From assembly GCA_903822545.1 (NCBI GenBank), contig CAIJPN010000007.1:1-60066 (forward strand): a DNA stretch of 60,066 nucleotides, given 5' to 3'. Every line of letters starts with the position of its first letter. The first letter of the stretch is position 1. The notes beneath the pieces are model-generated. The model saw only the letters and a program-made list of their open reading frames with translations, was not told the DNA's origin and searched no databases. A program made the position numbers and the translations under genes. This DNA is from an uncultured Anaerolineae bacterium. Its GTDB lineage: Bacteria; Chloroflexota; Anaerolineae; Anaerolineales; Villigracilaceae. Below are positions 44,374 through 50,879 of this stretch, piece after piece.

Positions 44374-45106
44374 TTGGCACCCCCGCTATATCCAGCAGGC
44401 GCGTTGGACAGCGCAACTGCGCCAATACCTGTTCCAAAAGGCAGAACTGGCCGCCGCCGCCCGTATTTTGGAAGTGGGCTGCGGAACCGGCGCAGTGCTG
44501 GAAGATTTGCCCGTCAAACCGGGGGCGGCCGTGCATGGCCTGGATTTGAGCCACCATTCTGTCAAACGGGCCTCCGTCCACGCCCCGGGCATTATCCCGC
44601 TTTGCGCCGATGGGAGCTTTTTACCGTATCCCAATGCCTGTTTTAACCTGGTATTTTGTCACTTCCTTTTATTGTGGGCCAAAGACCCGGGCCGCCTCCT
44701 GCGCGAGATGGTGAGAGTCACCTGCCGGGGTGGGGCGGTGCTGGCGCTGGCCGAACCCGATTATGGCGGACGCATCGACTTCCCGTTAGAACTGGCGGCG
44801 CTGGGGCAGTGGCAGGCTGACGCGCTCAAAAGCCAGGGGGCCGACCCGCTGGTGGGACGCAAACTGGCCGGGCTGCTGGTTTCAGCCGGGTTAAAAAATG
44901 TCGAAACGGGAGTCTTGGGCGGGGCGTGGCAGATCCCAATCCTGCCAGGTGAACGGGAACTCGAATGGGATGTGCTGGAATCGGATTTGGCGGGAAAAAT
45001 CCCCGATCAAGATATCCAGGCATTGAAACGCTTGGATTTGGCATCTACAGAAAACGGCACACGCATGTTGTTTGTTCCAACGTTTTATGCCTGGGGGCGT
45101 GTGTAA
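44366..45106 (+). CDS. Class I SAM-dependent methyltransferase
   Basis: A 246-residue Rossmann-fold methyltransferase. Motif I is ILEVGCGTGAVLEDL near 33-47, HGLDLSHHSV follows (acidic ribose-binding Asp), then PLCADGSFLPYPNACFNLVFCHFLLLW, the usual motif for ubiquinone/menaquinone or small-molecule methylases. The substrate is unknown. It is translationally coupled to the phosphatase gene. The start of the lepB promoter lies just after its stop. Confidence 0.85.
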   Translation: MNDWHPRYIQQARWTAQLRQYLFQKAELAAAARILEVGCGTGAVLEDLPVKPGAAVHGLDLSHHSVKRASVHAPGIIPLCADGSFLPYPNACFNLVFCHFLLLWAKDPGRLLREMVRVTCRGGAVLALAEPDYGGRIDFPLELAALGQWQADALKSQGADPLVGRKLAGLLVSAGLKNVETGVLGGAWQIPILPGERELEWDVLESDLAGKIPDQDIQALKRLDLASTENGTRMLFVPTFYAWGRV

Positions 45107-45120
45107 GCAATTGAAGAGTG

Positions 45121-45126
45121 TATAAT
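45121..45126 (+). promoter_or_regulatory. -10 box for the lepB-deoC operon
   Basis: A consensus TATAAT hexamer sits 26 bp before the TTG start of lepB, close behind the methyltransferase stop. I see no good -35 hexamer at 17 bp (CGTGTG), so it may need an activator or be weak. Confidence 0.5.
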
Positions 45127-45146
45127 CAGCCCGTTTGGAGGCTAAA

Positions 45147-45770
45147 TTGAACGATCCCATTGTTGTTGATGTTGTTGAAGAAACTGGCATGGATTCCCAG
45201 AATGAGCCAGGGGCAGCACCAGACGCGCCAAAATCATCGGGCCTGGTGCAGTTGATCTTGGATGTGCTGGAGACTTTGCTGCTTTCGATAGTGATGTTTG
45301 TGGTGATCAATGGCTTGTCGGCACGGGTGCGCGTGGATGGGTTTAGTATGAACCCAACACTGCAAGATGGCGAGTATGTGCTGGTGAATCGACTGGCTTA
45401 TAAGTTTGGTGCTCCCCAACGCGGTGATATTATCGTCTTTCACTTTCCACTGGATGAATCGCAGGATTTGATCAAGCGCGTGATTGGTTTGCCAGGAGAT
45501 GTGATTCGGGTGCAGAATGGCATGGTTCTGGTCAATGGCGAGAAGCTCAACGAGCCTTACATAGCGGAGGCTCCGCTGTATGCGGGCGAGTGGCTGGTGC
45601 CGGAAGGCTCATTGTTCGTGATGGGTGACAACCGAAATGATTCATCCGACTCGCATTCATGGGGCCCGGTGACGATGGAACGAATTATTGGAAAGGCCAT
45701 CCTGGTATACTGGCCGTTTAATGAGTGGAATATGATTAACCATTACGAGTTTGTAAAGGCTTCACAATGA
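45147..45770 (+). CDS. lepB: Signal peptidase I
   Basis: A 207-residue membrane protease that removes Sec and Tat signal peptides outside the membrane. It has an acidic N-terminal tail, one membrane helix (about 42-58), nucleophile S67 in VDGFSMNPTL, general-base K110 in IKRVIGLPGD, and the GDNRNDSSDSHSWG box E. I chose TTG 45147 because GGAGG stands 5 bp upstream; ATG 45189 is possible but lacks a site. It overlaps deoC by 4 bp (ATGA). Confidence 0.93.
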   Translation: MNDPIVVDVVEETGMDSQNEPGAAPDAPKSSGLVQLILDVLETLLLSIVMFVVINGLSARVRVDGFSMNPTLQDGEYVLVNRLAYKFGAPQRGDIIVFHFPLDESQDLIKRVIGLPGDVIRVQNGMVLVNGEKLNEPYIAEAPLYAGEWLVPEGSLFVMGDNRNDSSDSHSWGPVTMERIIGKAILVYWPFNEWNMINHYEFVKASQ

Positions 45771-46513
45771 ATCTTGCTGAACTTTTAGCCCTGACAGACA
45801 GTTATCAACACGAACTTCCGGGCCTGCCTGCCCGGCTGGAAGCACCTCGGGGATTAGCCCTGTCCGGTTGGATTGATCATACGTTGCTCAAACCCGAAGC
45901 CACTGCGGCTCAAATTGAGAAGTTGTGCGCCGAAGCGCGCGAGCATCAGTTTGCAACGGTATGTGTAAATCCGGCTTATGTGGCGCTCTGCGCTAAGCTG
46001 CTGGCTGCATCGGGCGTGGGAGTCTGTTCGGTGGCCGGCTTTCCGCTGGGGGCGACCTTTCCGGCGCTGAAAGCCGAGGAAACCCGCCAGGCGATTGATG
46101 CGGGTGCAACCGAAGTGGATACAGTCATCAATTTTGGGGCGCTGCGCACAGGCGATTTTTCCCTGGCTTTTGATGATGTGGCGGCGGTGGTGGAAGCGGC
46201 ACGTGGCAGGGCGCAGGTTAAAGTGATCCTGGAAATGTGTTACCTGGATCAGCGGCAAAAAATCGCCGGTTGCCTGCTCTGCAAAGAAGCTGGGGCTGAC
46301 TTCGTTAAAACTTCCACTGGCTTTGGGCCGGGTGGCGCTACGGTTGAAGATGTAACCCTGATGCGCAGGATAGTTGGGCCGCAACTTGGCGTTAAGGCTG
46401 CGGGTGGAATCCGCACTTATGCAAATGCCCTGGCGATGATCGCTGCCGGAGCCAACCGGCTGGGCGCCAGCGCTGGGATTTCAATTTTACAAGAAGCGGT
46501 TTCAGGAGCGTAG
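45767..46513 (+). CDS. deoC: Deoxyribose-phosphate aldolase
   Basis: A 248-residue TIM-barrel class I aldolase that splits 2-deoxyribose-5-phosphate into glyceraldehyde-3-phosphate and acetaldehyde in deoxynucleoside breakdown. It shows IDHTLLKPEAT at 36-46, VDTVINFG with D118, Schiff-base K181 in DFVKTSTGFGPGG, and K210 in VKAAGGIRT. The N-terminal 33 residues extend beyond the usual start. It is coupled to lepB by a 4-bp overlap and followed after 4 bp by the zinc-finger gene. Confidence 0.95.
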   Translation: MNLAELLALTDSYQHELPGLPARLEAPRGLALSGWIDHTLLKPEATAAQIEKLCAEAREHQFATVCVNPAYVALCAKLLAASGVGVCSVAGFPLGATFPALKAEETRQAIDAGATEVDTVINFGALRTGDFSLAFDDVAAVVEAARGRAQVKVILEMCYLDQRQKIAGCLLCKEAGADFVKTSTGFGPGGATVEDVTLMRRIVGPQLGVKAAGGIRTYANALAMIAAGANRLGASAGISILQEAVSGA

Positions 46514-46517
46514 CGGT

Positions 46518-46808
46518 ATGGCGGATCATGTAGAAGGCACAGCTTATCCGTGTAATCATTGCCAGGCTGGGATGATGAACCTGCGTTTTATCACTTATCT
46601 CACCCGGCAGGGCGGCGAATTGATCACAGTTCCCGGCTTCCCGGCCTGGGTCTGTGATGTGTGTGGCAAGCGCGAGTTTGATGGCCGCGCCGTAAACTGG
46701 ATTTCGACGATGCTACGGCCAGATGCGGGCCAATCGCCTGCTCCACGCCCGGCGCGCAGGATTCCTGGTAAAAAACGCGGGGCAGATCGCCCATCCATGC
46801 CTGATTAG
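46518..46808 (+). CDS. YgiT-type zinc finger protein
   Basis: A 96-residue protein with two CxxC pairs (CNHC near 12 and CDVC near 46) and the FPAWVCDVCGKREFDGRAV layout of YgiT/MqsA-type zinc fingers. The C-terminus is basic and Pro/Arg-rich (PRPARRIPGKKRGADRP) and lacks the helix-turn-helix of MqsA. No MqsR-like toxin is next to it, so antitoxin function is not supported. It starts 4 bp after deoC. Confidence 0.75.
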   Translation: MADHVEGTAYPCNHCQAGMMNLRFITYLTRQGGELITVPGFPAWVCDVCGKREFDGRAVNWISTMLRPDAGQSPAPRPARRIPGKKRGADRPSMPD

Positions 46809-46821
46809 CACAGGTGTATTT

Positions 46822-47358
46822 ATGTCCATGCCAAACCCAACCCAACGGTTGATTTCAGTTGATTTTTTCACCACCAGTTACCGCGTGGTAGGCAAGACGA
46901 TGGTTCCCACCTCGGGACTATCTGGTCTGCTTAACGACCCAACCACATCTTTCATGGAAGTTATGGATGCTCGCCTGGCACGTTTGCACATGCCATCCAA
47001 ACTGGTCGATCATTATGAAGTTGTCCGCGTGGTCAAACCGCAGGTTTTTGCGGCGGTGGTGGCGCGGCGCGAAGACCTGGGGCCGCAGGCGCTGTCGCGA
47101 GGTGGGTATGTGCGCGTTACCGAATATCCGGTGCGGATTACTACCCCAGTGTACGAACTGGAAGGCACCCTGGATTGGTCGGGGCGATTTGATTTTTCAG
47201 TTATTATGATCGAAGGTACGCGCGATTTCCTGCCCCTGCACGAGGCAAAATTGACAGGTATTCTCATCCCGGCCCTGAAGGTGGAAAGCCCGGCCATGCT
47301 CTTCAATCGCCGGCATGTGGATCTGCTCGGCCTGATAAGCCAGCGCATCCAGGAATAA
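46822..47358 (+). CDS. Conserved-looking protein of unknown function
   Basis: A 178-residue soluble protein that I do not recognise. It has a beta-rich pattern (RLISVDFFTTSYRVVGKTMVP; YEVVRVVKPQVFAAVVARRED; PVYELEGTLDWSGRFDFSVIMIEGTRDFLPLHEAKLTGILIPAL) and the sequence FNRRHVDLLGLI near the end. The start ATG 46822 is 13 bp after the zinc-finger gene, so it is probably the last gene of the lepB-deoC transcript. No membrane segment or catalytic motif is visible. Confidence 0.6.
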   Translation: MSMPNPTQRLISVDFFTTSYRVVGKTMVPTSGLSGLLNDPTTSFMEVMDARLARLHMPSKLVDHYEVVRVVKPQVFAAVVARREDLGPQALSRGGYVRVTEYPVRITTPVYELEGTLDWSGRFDFSVIMIEGTRDFLPLHEAKLTGILIPALKVESPAMLFNRRHVDLLGLISQRIQE

Positions 47359-47424
47359 ACCTACAAATAATTTTTGCCAGGCGCACGCTGGCTGAGACCA
47401 CCCTGTCAGGTTTGAATCCACATC

Positions 47425-47453
47425 TTGACGGTCTTCCAGCCTGGGACTAAAAT
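47425..47453 (+). promoter_or_regulatory. Strong sigma-70-type promoter
   Basis: TTGACG (47425-47430), 17-bp spacer, TAAAAT (47448-47453). Expected transcription start is near 47460, 15 bp before an AAAGGAGG ribosome site. It is the best-looking promoter I found in the window, and it drives the short ORF and tandem terminators described next. Confidence 0.75.
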
Positions 47454-47490
47454 TGCATTATCTTATTCTACGAAAGGAGGCACGTTTTAC

Positions 47491-47550
47491 ATGACAGTCA
47501 TCTCTCAAACCCAAAAACTTGTTTGCGCGCCTCCTGCCAGGCTTTCCTGA
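47491..47550 (+). CDS. 19-residue ORF (candidate leader peptide or microprotein)
   Basis: ATG 47491 to TGA 47550 encodes MTVISQTQKLVCAPPARLS. An AAAGGAGG site 10 bp upstream is strong. The GCCTCCT bases inside the ORF (47529-47535) are complementary to the AGGAGGC of its own ribosome site (47476-47482), so the mRNA can hide its start. No amino-acid run typical of classical attenuators is present. It could be a leader peptide, a microprotein, or a chance ORF on a regulatory RNA. Confidence 0.45.
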   Translation: MTVISQTQKLVCAPPARLS

Positions 47551-47571
47551 TATTTCCAGGTTGACTTTGTG

Positions 47572-47602
47572 CCGCAGGTGTGCTTCACCTGCGGTTTTTT
47601 TT
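47572..47602 (+). terminator. First of two duplicated terminators
   Basis: CCGCAGGTG (47572-47580) pairs with CACCTGCGG (47586-47594), followed by eight Ts. The left arm shares CCGCAGG with the left arm of the second terminator, so the arms could be exchanged between the two hairpins. Confidence 0.85.
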
Positions 47603-47681
47603 GTGCAATTTGCCAGATTGTGCCGCGCCGCAGGTTTCTCCTGCGGTTTTTTTTTTTGTGCTGCGATCTGGCAAATTGCAC
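47603..47681 (+). terminator. Second terminator, enclosed by a 16-bp inverted repeat
   Basis: CCGCAGG (47628-47634) pairs with CCTGCGG (47640-47646) and is followed by eleven Ts. The whole unit lies inside a perfect inverted repeat, GTGCAATTTGCCAGAT at 47603-47618 and its complement at 47666-47681. Both terminators share the GCCGCAGG..CCTGCGGTTTTTTTT..GTGC layout, so one is a duplicate of the other. Confidence 0.8.
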
Positions 47682-47789
47682 GAAAGATTGCGAGGCAATT
47701 ATGCTTGAGCGAAACCCAAAACACCCATACCTTTCGCTATTTTTCCCAGTGAAGTTCTTTTTTAAACCCAACCACAATTTGGATAAGAA

Positions 47790-48812
47790 ATGAAACCATA
47801 CGATTACTTAAATGATCTCGATGATCTTGACCAGTTTGAAGCTGAGTTGACTGGCGCTCGAAAACCCAAGACCCCGGCGCGCAACCCCAAAAAGCTACCA
47901 GAGTCGGATGCCAAATTCCTGCAAACCCAGGATGACAGCCGCACAAATTTCAAGTTCACGTACAAGGCTGCCCGTTTTGAAGAAGGCTGGCTGCTCAATT
48001 CGCTCGGCGGATTCTATGAGCACCAGTGGATCTCGGATGTGCTGCGCAAAATCCGGGGCGGGAAGGAAGCTTCCGTCTACCTTTGTCGCGCCGGTGAAAA
48101 TATCCATGCCGACTTGCTGGCAGTGAAAGTCTACCGTCCGCGCATGTTGCGCAATCTCAAGCAAGATCATATTTACCGCGAGGGCCGCATCGACCTGGGC
48201 AGCGATGGCAAACAGCTCGTCAAAGATGCCGATGTCCATGCTGTTGCCAAACGCACCGCCTACGGAGAAGAAATCCGCCACCAATCGTGGATTGCCTACG
48301 AATTCAACACACTGCGCACGCTCTTTGAAGCCAGCGTGGATGTGCCGCAGGCCTACGAGATGGCGAACAACGCCATCCTGATGGATTACATCGGCGACCT
48401 GTCCGCTGCTGCGCCGGCCCTCTCCGAAATCAGCCTTGACCGGGCTGAAGCAAAAGAGCTTTTCGACCGCAGCCTGCACAATATTGACCTGATGCTCTCA
48501 AAAAACTTTATTCACGGCGATTTATCTGCTTACAACATCCTGTACTGGGATGGCGACATCACCCTGATTGACTTCCCGCAGGTGGTTTCGCCTGGCAACA
48601 ACCGCAGCGCCTACCAGATTTTTTTGCGTGATGTAACCCGCGTCTGCGAATACTTCATCAAATTTGGCGTGCGCGCCAACCCACGCAAAATTGCCACTGA
48701 TCTGTGGACGAGTCGCGGTTTCCACGTTTTTGAAGAAATCCACCCGCGCTTGCTGGATGCTGAAGACCCCCAAGATCGCAAACTCTGGGAGCGCCAGAAT
48801 CGTGGTCGTTAG
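47790..48812 (+). CDS. RIO1-type serine protein kinase
   Basis: A 340-residue atypical protein kinase. After a charged tail (1-75), the kinase core shows GGKEASVYLC (P-loop-like, 90-99), ATP-lysine K113 in AVKVYR, catalytic D244 with N249 in HGDLSAYNIL, and metal-binding D261 in LIDFPQ. These are the RIO family hallmarks. RIO1 acts in ribosome maturation in archaea and eukaryotes; the role of bacterial members is poorly known. The ribosome site is weak (GGATAAG). It lies 109 bp after the tandem terminators, so its expression may depend on read-through of that leader. Confidence 0.9.
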   Translation: MKPYDYLNDLDDLDQFEAELTGARKPKTPARNPKKLPESDAKFLQTQDDSRTNFKFTYKAARFEEGWLLNSLGGFYEHQWISDVLRKIRGGKEASVYLCRAGENIHADLLAVKVYRPRMLRNLKQDHIYREGRIDLGSDGKQLVKDADVHAVAKRTAYGEEIRHQSWIAYEFNTLRTLFEASVDVPQAYEMANNAILMDYIGDLSAAAPALSEISLDRAEAKELFDRSLHNIDLMLSKNFIHGDLSAYNILYWDGDITLIDFPQVVSPGNNRSAYQIFLRDVTRVCEYFIKFGVRANPRKIATDLWTSRGFHVFEEIHPRLLDAEDPQDRKLWERQNRGR

Positions 48813-48821
48813 CTCGAAAAG

Positions 48822-48851
48822 AAAGGGCCGGCAGTCACCTGTCGGCCCTTT
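48822..48851. terminator. Bidirectional terminator after the RIO kinase
   Basis: AAAGGGCCGGCAG pairs with CTGTCGGCCCTTT (13 bp, one G-T, 4-base loop). It serves the convergent genes on both sides. Confidence 0.8.
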
Positions 48852-48866
48852 GCTATTCACCAAAAA

Positions 48867-49655
48867 CTACTGAGCAGAGTTTGGCGCGGATGGTTCATCG
48901 CCATCTTCGATGTCTTGGGATTCCACATCCAAAACATCGAACTCATCATCAAAATCATCTTCATCTTCATCATCGAAATCGAAGATATCATCAAAATCAT
49001 CATCAAACTCGTCATCTTCATCGTCGAATCCATCCAATTGGATAAGAACATCATAATTACCACTTCCGGCGGTTCGCTCCAATGTTTCGGTGATGAATCT
49101 AATTCTGGCATCATCGTCATACGGCCCGCTGACAAAAAATGGCTTGCCATCTTTGCCAAATTTTATATCGCCACTGCGAGGGTGGGTATCTGGCGGATCA
49201 AGGATGAGATCAGCTTTTAAGTCAACAAAGTCCGAGTTCGGTTCAAACCCGTAGCTCCTGGCATATTCCAGCGCGCCGTAAACCATTTCGTGGGCAAATT
49301 CCACTGTGCATTCCTGGGGAGCCTCAGCGCACATGAGTGGCAGGTCTCGATGGAATTGTTTGAGCGAAATACCGGCCCTGGTGAAGCAATCTTTGATGCC
49401 CAGGCAGTATAAGTCGAGCATATAAACGCCAGCGATAACCTTATCTTCAGCCTGTTTCCTGGCGATAACCACCGGGGCAATGCCCGAATCGGCCCATTCT
49501 GCATAGACCCAGCATCCCATGATGGGATATTCGCGAGCATGATTCAGGTAATACTTTGGCCCTTTGATCTCGATCTTGCGGATTTTTGACAGCGGCAGAT
49601 CACTGCTGACACGCTTTTTCTTGGGTTGCTTCTCTTTTTTCTTTGACTTTGACAT
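48867..49655 (-). CDS. Charged protein of unknown function with acidic C-terminus
   Basis: A 262-residue protein with a Lys-rich N-terminus (SKSKKKEKQPKKKR), a folded core (about 20-205) containing PIMGCWVYAEWADSGIAPVVIARK, YMLDLYCLGIKDCF and FAHEMVYGALEYARSYGFEPN, and a C-terminal tail of nearly pure Asp/Glu/Phe (about 212-245). I do not recognise a named family. The core looks conserved and globular rather than low-complexity. The opposite charges at the two ends suggest binding to nucleic acid or basic proteins, which is only inference. It converges on the RIO kinase gene. Confidence 0.65.
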   Translation of the reverse strand: MSKSKKKEKQPKKKRVSSDLPLSKIRKIEIKGPKYYLNHAREYPIMGCWVYAEWADSGIAPVVIARKQAEDKVIAGVYMLDLYCLGIKDCFTRAGISLKQFHRDLPLMCAEAPQECTVEFAHEMVYGALEYARSYGFEPNSDFVDLKADLILDPPDTHPRSGDIKFGKDGKPFFVSGPYDDDARIRFITETLERTAGSGNYDVLIQLDGFDDEDDEFDDDFDDIFDFDDEDEDDFDDEFDVLDVESQDIEDGDEPSAPNSAQ

Positions 49656-49682
49656 AATTTCCTCGAATTTGAATTTGCCCCA

Positions 49683-50837
49683 TTATATCTGCTTTCCCCA
49701 CAGCCCAAATCCGGCCTGGCGGCGTTCCTCCCGCCGCCGGTGCTGTTCGTGGATTTCGGACACGTGCTTCACCTTTTCAGCAATAGCCGCTTCCAGCCAG
49801 ATTTTGCCTTTTTCAGCAGTTCCCAGGCTGCCAGCGCCATATGCGCCTGAGATGGAATCGTCGCCCCAGGGTGGGTTGGCGATCAGTGCGCCGCCTTCGA
49901 TCCAGTCCATGTAATAGGATGGGGTGGTGACAAAATCAGTATCATCCACCACCCGTTCCATGTGAACCAGGTCTGGGCGCAGATGCAGCATGTAGGATGT
50001 TTCTAACTCACAGGCATGGCCCATCCCACCGATTTTTGATTGGCGGTATTTCTCCAGTACGGGTATGCAATCAGGCCCGGAGGTGTGCAGGAAGGCGGTG
50101 GCGCAGAAAATCCGGCGGTGGCGTTCCCCGGCATATTTGACGATATTCACCAGGAAAGACATACTGCCACCATGACCGCTCATCAGGTAAAAGAGCGCGA
50201 ATCCGCGCTGGACAAGCACATTGATGATTTCCAACCAGAAATCTTCAAAAGCGCGCCCGCCAACGTTCATTGTCCCGGCATACGATGAGCGGTGCGTGGA
50301 GACGCCGTATGGCATCACGGGCAGGCTGAAAGCGCTGGCCGGGACGGTGCGGGCCGTTCCATTGGCGATGGCTTCGATGATGATGGTATCCACTGAAAGG
50401 CCAAGATGATAGGCATGTTGCTCCACGTGCCCGATGGGCATGAGAATGACTTTGCCGCGCTCTGAATCGGGTGGCAGGATCAGGCCGGGGTTGCGCATCG
50501 CAGTGGGGCGGTGGAAAAGACGAATCTGGGCGGGGCCAAGCCCCAGGTCGACATCTTGCGGGGTCAGGGCAAAAACGCGGGTAAAACCATCCTCCCGCAG
50601 CGAGTTGAGCAGGTTGGAGATGACCGCTGCCAGCGCAGATTCTGGCACTGCCAGCCCAGAACCACGCCACCCAAACGGGAAGGGAGGCAGCAGCGCGATA
50701 CGGGGCGGATTGGATAGGGATTCGGCAACCAGGGCTTCCGGGTAGCCTGATCCGAGCGGGAGAAGGATCGGGATGTCGCGCGGCAGCCTGGCGACTTCCG
50801 GCCAGGTCAGGGTGTCGAAAAAGAAAAATTCGGTCAT
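49683..50837 (-). CDS. Creatininase-family amidohydrolase with an extra N-terminal half
   Basis: A 384-residue protein. The C-terminal part (about 125-330) is a creatininase-type metal hydrolase: PIGHVEQHAYHLGLSVDT (E139, H141, D150), SGHGGS (H222) and MGHACELETS (E277). The N-terminal 120 residues look like a second, worn-out copy of the same fold start (TWPEVARL..DIPILLPLGS; ALLPPFPFGW; NLLNSLREDGFTRVF), without metal ligands. Relatives open cyclic amides such as creatinine or act in cofactor synthesis, so the substrate is open. ATG 50837 is preferred to a TTG at 50870. It is followed by the charged unknown gene on the same strand. Confidence 0.82.
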   Translation of the reverse strand: MTEFFFFDTLTWPEVARLPRDIPILLPLGSGYPEALVAESLSNPPRIALLPPFPFGWRGSGLAVPESALAAVISNLLNSLREDGFTRVFALTPQDVDLGLGPAQIRLFHRPTAMRNPGLILPPDSERGKVILMPIGHVEQHAYHLGLSVDTIIIEAIANGTARTVPASAFSLPVMPYGVSTHRSSYAGTMNVGGRAFEDFWLEIINVLVQRGFALFYLMSGHGGSMSFLVNIVKYAGERHRRIFCATAFLHTSGPDCIPVLEKYRQSKIGGMGHACELETSYMLHLRPDLVHMERVVDDTDFVTTPSYYMDWIEGGALIANPPWGDDSISGAYGAGSLGTAEKGKIWLEAAIAEKVKHVSEIHEQHRRREERRQAGFGLWGKQI

Positions 50838-50879
50838 ATTTTCTCGATTCAGCGTAACGCCATGTGACAAATTGCGCTA

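Noticed and set aside
46518-46808. Toxin-antitoxin locus based on the YgiT zinc finger
   Set aside because: No MqsR-like or other toxin gene adjoins, and the MqsA helix-turn-helix is absent.
47519-47752. 77-codon ORF spanning the tandem terminators
   Set aside because: Translates the terminator T-runs into Phe stretches (SPAVFFVQF, SCGFFFC) and has no ribosome site; it is a by-product of the hairpins.
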